From positions 62,001-126,000 of the forward strand of contig SKCR01033470.1 in assembly GCA_019454045.1 (NCBI GenBank): a DNA stretch of 64,000 bases, read 5' to 3'. A program made the position numbers and the translations under genes. Positions 45,301-55,604 of this stretch are shown piece after piece. The notes beneath the pieces are model-generated. The model was not told the DNA's origin and searched no databases. It saw only the letters and a list, made by a program, of their open reading frames with translations. Every line of letters begins with the position of its first letter. Positions within the stretch are counted from its first letter, which is position 1. Source of the DNA: Zanthoxylum bungeanum (lineage: Eukaryota; Streptophyta; Magnoliopsida; Sapindales; Rutaceae).

Positions 45301-46618
45301 AGTCCTCAAATCCCGAATCAATTATCATTTTCATCCTTTGAACAAAAGCATCTTCAAAAATCTCATCCCAAAGATCTGAATCAGCTTCCAAAATGAGCTC
45401 GCGGATCCTACTCCACGGTAACTCAATCTCTGAGCCAAACACACTCTTAAGCCAATCCAAACTACCCTCCAAAACCTGCTTACTATCCATGGTCTCACGT
45501 ATCAACTTCTCAGCTAATCCAAGCTCTTTACCAGTAGTAATTGTATCAGTTAAAAACTTGCCATTAATCTTACTTACACTTTCCCCACCACATTCTCTCA
45601 ACCAACTGAAACAAGTTTTCGCAATATAATCTTTATTGAGAATCACAATTACAGACTCTAATTTTTCCCTAAACGACGTCCACAATCTAACCTCTTCATC
45701 GGGATTTGGAATCCCACCGAACAATTGAGATGCTGGCGGGGAAGCTAATATAACTTTATAAAACAAAGGCATATCATTCAATACTTGTAAAAACAACTCC
45801 CCTACTTGAGCTACAGTGATTTGAATAACTTTCACGACTTGACAAAACACAGAAACAACCTCAGAAGAAGCAACATTACCATTACCCCCCAACGTTTGAA
45901 GAATCCAAGTTTTTCTCGTCTCCAAGAACAGCCCCAGAACCTGCAAAGGATCCAGTTCATCAATCACTGCAACAGCAGCTAAAGCATCAGCATAAGCCTG
46001 GATTCCCAGACCATTGTCAAGCAACCGTTCTCGACTCCTCTGTGAAATCTGCACCTTAAAACTCTCCACAATTTGGCATTGATGTTGTAACAGAAGAAAA
46101 TTCAAATGATCCACTTCTTTATTAACATCAAGTAGAATGTATTGCACGTGCTTGGCACGCACGTACCTCGTTGCCGCCTCTAAGAACATGGATTCATCCA
46201 AACAACCCCAGATATTCTCAGGCGTATCAACTAAGTACTTGACACGACATGCAATGCCGTGGATTTTGAGTCGATTAGGGTTAGGGTTTACCAATTTGGG
46301 AGTAGCGGCGGTTTCGGTAGACAAAGAAAGGGACAGAATGTGAGAATGAATTGACGAAATATTGGACGAAATACATTCGCATGATGACTTCATACGAACG
46401 ATCGAATCAGCCGAATCGATCAAATCTCGGTAACGCGTGCCGACCAATTGCCGTAGCTCCTCCTGCTTTTGCTGGATCTGTTTCTTGGTAGTGAGTTCCA
46501 CATTTCGGATTTCGGATATCGGTTTCGTACGGAATAGACTCTCGGCGTCTCGGTAGCCTCTTCCTCCGCCGCCGCCGCTGAGTGCGGAAACTCGGTCTTC
46601 CCTGGTTGATACTCTCAT
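36228..46618 (-). CDS. Conserved oligomeric Golgi complex subunit 1, six exons
   Basis: COG1 belongs to the eight-subunit COG tether on Golgi membranes, which acts in retrograde intra-Golgi vesicle traffic and so in glycosyltransferase retention and cell-wall and glycoprotein processing. Coding exons: 46618-44426, 39988-39794, 38486-38206, 37346-37173, 37025-36848, 36389-36228. All introns are GT..AG and the phases join cleanly, giving 3,183 bp or 1,060 residues; plant COG1 is usually about 1,050-1,080. The N-terminal Vps51/COG1 helical region is clear ([31 protein letters not shown], then [20 protein letters not shown]). Later plant-conserved blocks are [52 protein letters not shown] and [10 protein letters not shown], ending in [18 protein letters not shown]. 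Start: first ATG, with an in-frame TAA 18 bp further up (46637-46639). No frameshift or stop seen. Intron 1 is 4.4 kb and transposon-filled. Confidence 0.93.
36390..36847 (-). other. COG1 intron 5
   Basis: 458-bp GT..AG intron without recognisable features. Intron 4 (37026-37172, 147 bp) is likewise plain. Confidence 0.7.
36848..37025 (-). CDS. COG1 exon 5
   Basis: 178 bp. Acceptor ..TTTTCCAG completes a Ser codon. Encodes [19 protein letters not shown] and FLKSFMQ. Donor GTAATT. Confidence 0.9.
37173..37346 (-). CDS. COG1 exon 4
   Basis: 174 bp. Acceptor ..TTAAAG. Begins by completing Thr, then [18 protein letters not shown] and [15 protein letters not shown]. Ends ..FKYLPI plus two bases at donor GTTGGC. 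Confidence 0.9.
37347..38205 (-). other. COG1 intron 3, with a local duplication
   Basis: 859 bp, GT..AG. Two diverged copies of a ~115-bp segment lie at about 37550-37660 and 37672-37785 (shared ACAGATTTTTGGTACA, TTGTTGAAACATTTAA and ACTTAAGACAGCAAAGAAAT). Confidence 0.7.
38206..38486 (-). CDS. COG1 exon 3
   Basis: 281 bp. Acceptor ..TATGCAG, then GTCATAGGC (VIG). Carries [20 protein letters not shown] and a basic stretch [13 protein letters not shown]. Ends within the Thr codon of LDPIDWLT at donor GTATGA (phase 2). Confidence 0.9.
38487..39793 (-). other. COG1 intron 2
   Basis: 1.3-kb GT..AG intron, AT-rich, with a 20-bp A-run at 39101-39120 on the plus strand. No inserted element recognised. 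Confidence 0.7.
39794..39988 (-). CDS. COG1 exon 2 (65 codons)
   Basis: Acceptor ..GACAG, then GGGTGGGTAGAG (GWVE). Encodes the conserved [18 protein letters not shown] and [16 protein letters not shown] blocks. Ends ..LLEK before donor GTATGC. Phase 0 at both ends. Confidence 0.9.
41578..42587. mobile_element. Nested hAT-type element, 1.0 kb
   Basis: 1,010 bp within the larger hAT element, flanked by TTCATATC on both sides (41570-41577; 42588-42595). Inverted ends CAGCGTTGTTAGAGGCG and CAAGGTTGTTAAAGGCG match at 14 of 17 positions. GC-rich GAGGCGC repeats fill the first 170 bp and last 100 bp. The interior has a TC-rich stretch followed by an apparent donor-like GTATTTCTTC (near 41928) and no transposase. 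Confidence 0.8.
42809..43358. mobile_element. Nested hAT-type MITE, 550 bp
   Basis: Flanked by TATACTTG (42801-42808; 43359-43366). Inverted ends CACTGTTCTAAAACGCG and, from the right, CAGTGTTCTAAAACGCG match at 16 of 17. GC-rich CGCCTAGGCG palindromes lie at both ends and AT-rich non-coding DNA in the middle. Confidence 0.88.
43714..44097 (+). pseudogene. hAT transposase N-terminal BED-finger fragment
   Basis: A 127-residue frame starts at an ATG four bases after an acceptor-like [20 protein letters not shown], then [19 protein letters not shown] and GNVASC follow the BED zinc-finger layout of plant hAT transposases (DNA binding to subterminal repeats). The two Cys of CxxC and the later Cys are present, but the position where the family has the His of KxHLAG reads Arg (KERLAG), so zinc binding is doubtful. 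The frame ends naturally in TAATGA with no DDE-type catalytic region or dimerisation domain. It is on the strand opposite COG1 and probably not functional. Confidence 0.7.
44426..46618 (-). CDS. COG1 exon 1 (residues 1-731)
   Basis: 2,193 bp, in frame throughout. Encodes a short Gly-rich stretch (residues about 13-18), the Vps51-like N-terminus (about 20-100) and most of the alpha-helical body. Ends after ..TTPLR with donor GTTAGT at 44425-44420. Coding phase 0 at the junction. Confidence 0.93.
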
Positions 46619-46979
46619 GGTTTCAAAGTAAAACAATTACTCACTCGTTCGAAAGAGATTTTCCTCTTTTTTTTTCCCAGATCTAAGATAAGCTAATGTA
46701 ATGTCGTCAGATCTTAAATTTAAATGAAACCCAAAGTTTTCATATTTCAATTGTTTTGGTCACAGTTTGCTGGCTTTGTTTTTTGAATCGGAATTTGCTA
46801 CTGCATATAAATCAGTTAGTTCCCCGATCTAATTCGAACCTTATATCGCTAGAAAGGGAAGAAATTTAATTTATCAAAACATCCCCGTCAACGTGGAAAG
46901 TATCCTCTTATTTCCTTTTAGTCGTAATAACATCTAGGTCCCTAGACTCTTATGTATTTCTTAATTTATCTTCAAGACT
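46619..46979 (-). promoter_or_regulatory. COG1 5' untranslated region and proximal promoter (inferred)
   Basis: Directly upstream of the COG1 start on the minus strand. A TATA-like TTTATATGC lies at about 46804-46812 on the minus strand, about 190 bp before the ATG. The transcription start cannot be set from sequence. A hAT-type MITE begins at 46988, so the undisturbed upstream region is short. Confidence 0.35.
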
Positions 46980-46987
46980 CCGTCCAC

Positions 46988-47650
46988 TAGACCCGACCAA
47001 GATTCCGGTTCGGAACCTGAACCGAACCGGTTGGAACCGGACGGTTCCGGTTCCGATTCCGGAACCTAACCGGTTCGGTTAGGGTTCTCACCCTGACCGA
47101 ACAGGTTGAAACCGCTGGAACCGAACGGTTCCAGCGGTTCCAACCGGAACCGTACGGTTCCGGTTGGAACCGAAAGTAAAAATAAAAAATAAAAATTATT
47201 TACTTGGAACCGTAAGGTTACACAAGTAAATCTCAATTTTTTTTTATTAATATTAATGAGGTTTAAAATTGCAACCTTGAGCACAATAGTCAATTTTTAA
47301 GGAGGTTTAAAAATCTTCTTTTTATAATCAACTCTTGGTTATTGACTTCTTTATATAAGCGATGTGGGACACAATAGCCAAGTAACAAATATCTCACATC
47401 GCTTATATAAAGAAAACACTAGCCAAGAGTTGGCTATAAAAAAGATTATATGTTAAAAGAATTTTATAAAAAATAATTCTATAAAAATGATGAGATAGTT
47501 TGAAAAAACATTACGATAATATAATTTTTTTTTTAAATTTATTATTAAAAAAAAAAAAAAACAAGGGGAACCGGAACCGACCGGTTCGGTTCCGGTTCGG
47601 TTTACGGTTCCGGTTCCACACTTGTGGAACCGAACCGCCGGCCGGGTCTA
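46988..47650. mobile_element. hAT-type MITE built of GGTTCCGGTT repeats
   Basis: 663 bp between the 8-bp repeats CCGTCCAC (46980-46987; 47651-47658). Both ends read TAGACCCG inward. About 170 bp at the left and 90 bp at the right consist of overlapping GGTTCCGG/CCGGAACC-type palindromic units. The middle is AT-rich with GATGTGGGA..AAGCGATG phrases in inverted orientation (47357 and 47397). No coding capacity. Located 370 bp upstream of the COG1 ATG. Confidence 0.85.
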
Positions 47651-47658
47651 CCGTCCAC

Positions 47659-49812
47659 CATCAGTTTACAGAATTTCATATTATATATAGTTTGACTGGT
47701 AGAAGTCTTGATGCGACTTTTCCTGGAGCGTCATGATAAACCCAATGATCATCATCTTCTACGTCAGGATTTGGGAGTAGGTGGATGAAGATAATAATAT
47801 CGAGACAGATAAAATAAATAATGTGGTAAACATACATGAATTTTTTATGAAGAAAATGAATAAGGATATTCTTTCAATTAATCTAGATGAGCCATTTGCT
47901 GGCAAGTATACAAGTATGTGCTGATTGATTTAATGTTTGTATTGAAATATCGTTTTATTATGTCACGTTAGCATATCCCTTATAGTTAATCGATTATGAC
48001 TTAAAAGAAAAAATATTATTCATTTATGGGATTTAATTATAAACAAAATTTTCTTTTAGGACTGACGTGTAAAAACAATATAATTTTTAGGACTTCAGAA
48101 GTTATAATCTCAACCCGACATGGTAGCTGACTGATTTAATGCTTGTGCTGACGTGTTGTTCCGTCATGTCACATCAGTAGGTCTATTAGAGTTAACGAAT
48201 TAAAACTTAAAAAAAAAACTTATCACTTATAAGACTTAATAATAAAAAAATTTATTTTAGAACAACAATATTTAAAAATATTATTATTCCAAACTTAATT
48301 TATTAAAGACTAAAAATCCGTATTTGATGATCATCTAAAATAAGCTTAACCTCTCCAAAGCTTATTACATTCCTACAAGCTTCCCCAAGTCAATTGGTGT
48401 ACGTAAAAATTAAGGGTGCCAAAAAATGCAGGCCTGCTTGAGCCTGACCCGTCGTAGAAGGGCTTGGGCCTAGGTCGTTTATATTATTTTAAGTAAATAT
48501 TACAAAAAATAAAAATAAAAAACTCTCATGTTACACTCCATTTTTTTTTATGTTTATTTAATTAGCTTTGAGTGAATATTTGGTATGACGTTTAATAAAG
48601 ATAAATGATTTTTTTTAATCCCAAAAGCTCTATGTAAAATTATTGATGGTGTTTAAAATAGAGTTTTCGAGGATTAAAAAAATCATTTTATCTCTACTAG
48701 TAAAAGTTCAAAATTTAGATTTTTTAGAGTATAAGTCGAAAAATCTTTTTAAATAGTTAAATTATTTATAGTACTTTTATTTTATTTAACAATATTATTT
48801 CAGTTATTTTATAATACAACTTTAAAATTTTGTCCATTAATTTTTTTTTACAATTTTAATAAAAACTTTCATTGACAACTAAATAAATAATTATTTTGAC
48901 AAAAATTCTAATTCTAAAAATTCTATTTGCAGAAGCTATATTTAAAAATTTATAACAAAGGGAGCCTAAATCAATGAATGATCACTGACCAAAATTTTCT
49001 AAAGTTAATAAGTATTTACTAGTCTAATAACATAAATAATACATGAGCTTCATAACTCTCCAGCATAAGTTACTTTTTACTCGCAAGCACAAGTTAAAAT
49101 CTTCATCCTATCTCTCTTACCCAATTAAATTTTTATTTATTTATTTTTGAAATTTTTAATAAATATATTCAAATTTGGCCATTTTTTAATGAGGATTACC
49201 TCGTTTTATTATATTATTGCCCATAATATTATTTTTTTTATTTTTTTATTCGAGGTTTTGGGTCCTTCAAATATCATCTTTTATTATGTGAGATTTGTCC
49301 CCTCCCTGCAATCATTATGAGGAGATTGAGGGGAGACAACAACATTTAAAGATTAACGGGAAGAAGCTCCACTCTCCTCATCACTTTCATCCATAGTTTG
49401 ACCCTCAATTTACCTCACCAACCTCACTCAAATTAATCTTAATTATTTACAAAATAGCCCTTATTAAAAATAAAAATATTTAATAAAAAAACATTCTTTT
49501 TTTTTCTTTATTTCTATCTACTCAAGTTCATGAACTTCTCATCTCTTATATGTATCTCAGTTTCTTCAATTGATTCATAGTATTCATCGAATCCCTAATA
49601 CATATCTCAAATTCAAAATGTCAAAGTCTTGAATTATCACACAAAATTTAAATAAATAGTATCAACAACAAAAAAACCCATAACTTTTTATAAAATTTTA
49701 TAAACCCATCACATATGGTAGGTAGTCACTATATGTTTAATCCATTAAAAAAACACTAATAGGGAACATTTTACCTCAATTATAATTATATTGAATACTG
49801 AAAGTTGTATTG
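47659..49812. other. Intergenic AT-rich region
   Basis: Two related segments (47890-48010 and 48110-48240) share GTGCTGA..TTTAATG, GTCA[C/T][G/A]T..GCAT and AACTTAAAA phrases, so an old duplication is likely. Nothing else recognised; no gene. Confidence 0.5.
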
Positions 49813-49820
49813 TATATACT

Positions 49821-51560
49821 TAGGTCTGATCGCGGTTCGGTTCCGAATCGCGAATCGAACCAAAACTGAAGCACATCAAGACTGAAATCGAATTGGTCAA
49901 TGGTTTGGCGGTTCCGAACTAAACCGAAATCGTCGAAGAACTAATTTGATTCTGGTTCTTCAAAATTGACGAATCGAACCTCGAATCGAATCGAAAATGA
50001 TGGTTGAACCGAACCGGAAATGAAAGTTGAACCGAACCAAACTAGAACCACAAGAACCAAACCGGAAGAATCGAACCGCAAGAACTAACCGACAGAATCG
50101 AACCACCGGACAAAACCGCGGCGGACCGAACCGCGTCAAAATTTGTCCAAAATTCTATTTTTTTTTCTTTTATCCTTAACTATAAATACTCCATATTTCA
50201 ATTCATTTTTCACATTCCAAGTTTCCAACAATTTATTTTATTTCATCTTTCCATATTCTCATACAACTCATTCTCAATTTCAATTTCTTTGTTTTTTTTT
50301 TTTAATTTCAAATTTCTTTGTTATAAAAGAAAGTCAAGTGGGGGATCTTTAAGACCAATGATCAATACTGTTGATAAGGGTAAGAGCCCTATGTTACCAA
50401 CACTATAAGATTAGAAAGATACTGATGATTTCGACATGTCAACATCACTGCCTAATTATGACTGTTCCCAAGAAAGTCAATATCAAAGTGTGTTATAGGA
50501 TATCGCTGGATAAAAAAAATCTGATATCTTCAAGAAACAGAACAAGAAGATATAAGATCCTAATAACATCTGCAAGATACTCGTTGTATGCAACTATTGT
50601 AATAAATAATATTCATTTAGCGGTGGGTATGGATCTATATGGAAGCATATTACAAATAAACTCGCATCTGAAATAGGTATTGATAGAACACAAACCCAAA
50701 TAGCCAGGTACGCTATCTATGCTCCTCTATTTCATATTACGTGTTCCAAGAATTGCTTTAACACGAACAGTAGGTGTGGGGGAATTCTCACCAAATAGTA
50801 TTCATTTGGTGAGAATACCCTCGCGTCTTCCCAACATACTGAAGTTAAGCAATCTAGTACAACAATGTCTAGATGGCAACTCATACTCATTCGGGCAAAA
50901 AAAACAACCAGTGGTAATAAGTGCCGCAACCGAATTTGATATTTATCTAACAACTTCTTTTGAGATCAGTGATAGTACAAATATAACTGAAACTTTAACA
51001 TTTTAGAATGGTGGAAGCAACACACCAGAAAATTTTCAATCTTAGCATTACTTGCTAATGATATTCTAGCATCCCTAGTGTCCACAATTGCAGTTGAGCA
51101 AGTGTTTAGTGCTGGAATGAGTATACTAGATGAGACTCAGTCAAGCATAAGCCCAAAATCATTGGAGGCCCATGTATGTCTTGATGATTGGTTCAAAATA
51201 AAGCGTAAGATCTAAGAAAATATCAGAGAGTAATGATTATTTATTCGACTTAACCGAGGAAACTCAAGTAACAACAATTGAAACGGCCGACAGTGAATGG
51301 CTGATTAGGAATTAAATTCAATTTCAATTGTAATTGTTATATAGTGAGTTATAATTATGTATTATGTATACCATAAAATAAATTTTGTCAAATCCAAAAT
51401 TTTATCAAATCCTTAAACTTAGAAGTTAGAACCGGTTCTAGTTTTGGTTCATGAACCAGTTCCGAACGAACCATACACTATACAGTCCGATTTTGATTCC
51501 TCATTCGACAGGAACTGGAACACCCAGATCTGTTTTGGAACCTAACCGTGGTCAGGGCTA
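49821..51560 (+). mobile_element. Degenerate hAT transposon, 1.74 kb
   Basis: The left end TAGGTCTGATCGCGGTT and the right end (inward TAGCCCTGACCACGGTT) form imperfect inverted repeats. The flanks TATATACT and TATGTGCC match at 5 of 8, compatible with a decayed 8-bp target duplication. Subterminal GAACCGAACC-type repeats cover about 300 bp on the left and about 130 bp on the right. A decayed transposase on the plus strand ends in a recognisable dimerisation domain. Confidence 0.7.
50700..51215 (+). pseudogene. hAT transposase C-terminal (dimerisation) remnant
   Basis: Near 51005-51210 the plus strand reads EWWKQHTRKFSILALLANDI, then STIAVEQVFSAGMSILDE, SSISPKSLEAHVCLDDW. This closely follows the hAT C-terminal dimerisation domain of Ac-like transposases (WW....YP.L...A.D.L..P.S....E..FS.....). 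Several stops precede it, and no BED finger or complete catalytic core is found upstream. It is a dead copy that identifies the element's family. Confidence 0.75.
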
Positions 51561-51711
51561 TATGTGCCTATGTCACAGTCATATTATACTTCAGTGACAT
51601 TATAATTGAAAGTTGTGTTATATATGTCTTAGTCACATAGTTAAACCTCAACTATATTATTAAACCTCAGTCACAATCACAATATAGGCTGAAAGTCATG
51701 TTGTATATATT

Positions 51712-53613
51712 TGGATGTATGCCTTAGAGCTTTATATATTGTAAACAAAATTATTTATTGAAATAAAAAATACATTATTCATTTATCAAAAATGTTTGAT
51801 TTAAATCGCATATTGTAAATCGTCTTGTTTACCCTTGATTATTAATGTGCTTTCAGACTTAATGTATAAGTGTCATACACAAAAGGATTTAAGTCTGAAG
51901 TTTGTAATCTAAAATAGTTCATATAGCTGCGGTCCATTCTATACTTGTATGACGACCTTGATCCGGGATCGTTCAAGTGGTGACATGAGAATGGATGCAG
52001 CTTGTATGATGTGATCATATAGGACTCGACCTAGATAGAAATGAGTATCTTATAATATCCGTTAAATAAAGAAATTCATTTCAATCTACTAGATCGTCAT
52101 ATATGGATTAATATTAATCCTAAGTGTACTACAAACTTCTGCATGGCAAGGTATGTCATTTGATTTACTAAGGTGAGGTTGGTAAAACAGTCCATGCCAA
52201 TAGCTACATATTTTAAGGACATGATTTGGTGTGTAGTTAGGAACGTTTTAAATAGATATGAAATTCACTCATTCTTGCAAATAAGTATAAGAGTATATTT
52301 CTTAAGGGTTGATTCAGTACTTGAACGATTAGAGCGCTCAAGTCTTTCTATTGCGAATAGAAATATTAATATTCATAATAGTTAAGAATAAATTATTCAT
52401 TAGAGAATCAAATGGTACTTAAGGTATAAAATAATTAGAGGGGTATAACAGATTTTATGACCCGACTCTAATTATGAGATACTCGTGAAGGGCCAATCCG
52501 TAAGCAATGACTATATCGATGAACACCGAAATTGTTCGGCTAATATTTTCCATCAACGGCAACGAGAGTGTAACTTTGTTCTTTTAATGGAATAATCAGA
52601 AGTTAATAATTCAGAATATTTAATTAAAGAGTTTAATTAATATTTCGGGATTATTGGAGCTCAGAACTGTAGGTCCATTTGATCCTCTTGCTAGCTCGAT
52701 TTACTGTAGCAAATCAAATATAATTGGATTACCTAATTATATACTCACATATATATTAATATATTATTAATGAGATTAATAATATAATTTTTCATAAATG
52801 AAAATTATATTAAATAAGTTTAATATAATGTTTTCTAGAATTCTTTGATTATAAGATAATCAAAATATAATTATGAGATAATTATTACATCATTTTGATA
52901 ATGCTAAATTATGAGATAATTATATCATTAATGATATTTGTATTATCATGGAGACAAATTATTATGGCTTGCAATAATATCCAAACATTTTGTATATTAG
53001 GTCATACCTAATTACCTAATCTTGGTCCATTTCACATGTTATAGTATGACCTTACATAATCATGATGTTTGTCATATTATTGATAAGCAATTTTTGGCTT
53101 CAAATGAGAATAAGATTCAGATTTTTCAAAGGGTTGAGAGAGTTGATATCTAGCATTTTTCTTAAGTGTTGAGAAGAAAGTAAGAGAATCAAAAATCCTA
53201 AATTTTTTCTCAAGTGTTGAGAAGAGAGAAAAATAGAATGAGTAAGAACTTCATCTTCTTCATTCATTCTTCCAAAAGCCAAAATTAATAGTGATAGAGT
53301 TTCTTCTAATTCTCTCAAGTGTTGAAAGAATAAAAAGAAACATTTGTGACAACAATCTTCTCTAAAGAGTTTAGAGAATAAACTTTGTGAGTGAAGCCCA
53401 CACTTCGGTTTGTTGGTAACAAGACATAGCTCGGAAGATCGGGTGGTAGATCCAAGCAACGGATCTCAAGGAAACACATTCAAAATAGGATAAAATCAAG
53501 TCATCAAGTGTTGGTGGGATTCGATTTCATCAAGGGAGAAGGCGGAAAATTTTTCAAGGTCGATCCTGTAACCTAAGGTGTTTCCGGTGCGCATAAGGAA
53601 AGCGTGTCTTACA
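51712..53613 (+). repeat. 5' LTR of the copia element at 51.7 kb
   Basis: About 1.9 kb, from TGGATGTATGCCTTAGAG to GTGTCTTACA, immediately before the PBS. The start is placed at the TG in TTTGGATGTATGCC and could be off by a few bases. Its partner LTR lies outside the window, beyond the Athila-like insertion. Contains four AAGTGTTGAGAAGA-type repeats (53155-53320). Confidence 0.6.
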
Positions 53614-53615
53614 AT

Positions 53616-53630
53616 TGGCATCAAGAACGA
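53616..53630 (+). other. Primer binding site of the copia element
   Basis: TGGCATCAAGAACGA two bases after the LTR end, a diverged initiator-Met PBS (TGGTATCAGAGC consensus). Confidence 0.65.
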
Positions 53631-54234
53631 GGTTGAAAATTATTCTTAACCCTTCTATTTCAATTAAAAGTTTATATTTTAATTGTTTGTATAAGATATA
53701 AATTGTTAATATGCATATTGTGATGAGTAGACACAATTTAATGTCCATACGATGAATGTTTGTTTTAATATTCATATGATGAATCTGTTAGATTCATATG
53801 ATGAATGTATTGCATTGATCGTTAATTTTTCCCGGCTCTTATTTTTAGTAATGGGAATGTAAGGCGATAAAGCCAAATTCTTTCAAGTGTTGTAAGTTCA
53901 TTTCATATGTAATAAGTTTAAGTTGTAATTCTATGTAACTTGGCGAGCCGATGCCGCGAATGACCTCAAAATGAGCCGATTCCGCAAAGAACTCAACAAC
54001 ACACCATGGAGCAAGATTTGAAGACCAATGGATGCCTTGGATTATATTTATACTAATTAGATTAGTATAGAAAAATAAGACTTCGGTCAATGTAATTTTA
54101 ATGCTTTAGTTTTTTCTTCCAGATATGGAAAACAGGCAGCATCGAGACACGCAACAGCTTGAGTCGCAACACCAATATGTATTTACTTACTGCCCAGATA
54201 AAACACTGTGTCACGTCACGACGCTAAGTAGGTT

Positions 54235-54349
54235 GCGTCGCGACGCATATACCTGATGCTTCAGCGTCGCGACGCTAAACAGGCTGAGTCGCGATGCCGA
54301 GCAGAGCTACCATTCTGCCTCGATTTTACACTACATAGCGTCGCGACGC
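54235..54349. repeat. Three GCGTCGCGACGC palindromes
   Basis: Perfect 12-bp palindromes at 54235-54246, 54264-54275 and 54338-54349, with degenerate copies between and after (GTCGCGATGC, GTCGCGACAC). The same 12-mer recurs in the Athila-like LTR. Confidence 0.9.
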
Positions 54350-54637
54350 GCATAAGGAAGTCGCGACACCTAGATGGTTATATGTGAATGTTTTTTAAAA
54401 TATTTAATAACATGTCATATAGTATAAGGTGCATACTCTTACATTTTTCACATGCCATAACATGTTTAGATGCATGATATTCTAGTCATAAAATGTGATT
54501 TTATGTAATTTAAGAGTTAAATTGGATTTTGTTATGCATGGAAATGAATTAATAAGATTAATTTGTTTAATGGTTTAAAAATTGGAAATTCAAAGTTTAA
54601 AACTTATGGGCCTTATAAGTGAATTATATTTTCCCTT

Positions 54638-54730
54638 GGTATATCTGATGGAAACCCGGACGTAAATTTCATAGCCGATTCTGAATGGATGGTAATGTGA
54701 TTTGCACTCAGGATACAATTCCACATACCA
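54638..54730 (-). repeat. Shared ~93-bp module, copy D
   Basis: Minus-strand homologue of copies A-C: TGGTATGTGGAATTGTATCC at the start, CCATTCAGAATCGGCTATGA in the middle, TTTCCATCAGATATACCA at the end. More diverged than A-C are from each other. Antisense to its host element, as in the others. Confidence 0.85.
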
Positions 54731-55604
54731 TTGGAATTTATAACGTGCTTAAATCAATTAAATAGTTTAATTAATATTGGTCCATTAATTGAATTCTAAA
54801 TTTTAAACCCGTTAGTGAACTAATATTTTAAGTGTTAAAATATAAGGTCACTAATTTTTTTTAATTAAATAGTTTAATTAAATAAATATTAGTTAAGACT
54901 AATCAGAATTAATGAATAAAATTTTAAGAGTTAAAATTGGTTAGATCACTAATTATCCACTAGTATTAATTAGGTTATGTTTTAGCCGCACATAATCTAA
55001 ATAAATTAGACACTAGTGTAATAGAAACCTTAAACTCTAAAATAGTGAGTGGGATAAAGATATATCACAATATATCTCGCGATCTTCGTTGTTAGTCTGA
55101 AATGTGAAATTCAAAAGGCGCCTCGAGACGGTTTTATTTTCGTCCCCTACGGATGGTGTCCTTTTTGAGTCAATATCGGATTTGGATTCAGAGAGGATAA
55201 GAACTCTAGATGTATTTGGTGATTTGACCTACCCTATGACGACACTTCACTAGTTAAGTCCAAGGGTTCCAAAACAATGGGTTACACTCACAAAGGAATG
55301 AATAAAAGGTTAATCAATATTCATTGATCAAATCTAATGGTAGTTGGTTAATATAGGAATAAAAGTTATTTCCACATATATTAATCAATTGAGATTGTCT
55401 CGATCTATCATTCGAATACTTGACCTACCATATGGCGGCACTTATTTGTAGAATGATAGATTTATGTGGCTTTGTAAATCTTTTAAGGTTTATAATTCAT
55501 TATACATGGTTAATGCATCATGTTTAATTTTATACCTAAATGATTGATGATTTTAATATGCGATGAATGGATATTAAATGCATGTTTATTTATTTATTTC
55601 AGCC

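Larger units (their letters stand above)
53633..55604 (+). other. Long untranslated leader of the copia element
   Basis: About 2 kb between PBS and gag without coding capacity. Contains three perfect GCGTCGCGACGC palindromes (54235-54349), the shared ~93-bp module (54638-54730, minus) and TTAATTAAATAGTTTAATTA-type repeats (54760-54900). It ends in a splice-acceptor-like TTTATTTCAG two bases before the gag ATG, so a leader intron is possible. Confidence 0.6.

Noticed and set aside
46619..46636. Upstream extension of COG1 by six codons
   Set aside because: The extension begins at TTG, not ATG, right after an in-frame TAA. The first ATG at 46618 matches the usual plant COG1 N-terminus.
50371..50676. 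101-codon plus-strand frame inside the 49.8-kb hAT element
   Set aside because: No alignable transposase motif and interrupted context; only the dimerisation domain further right can be supported.
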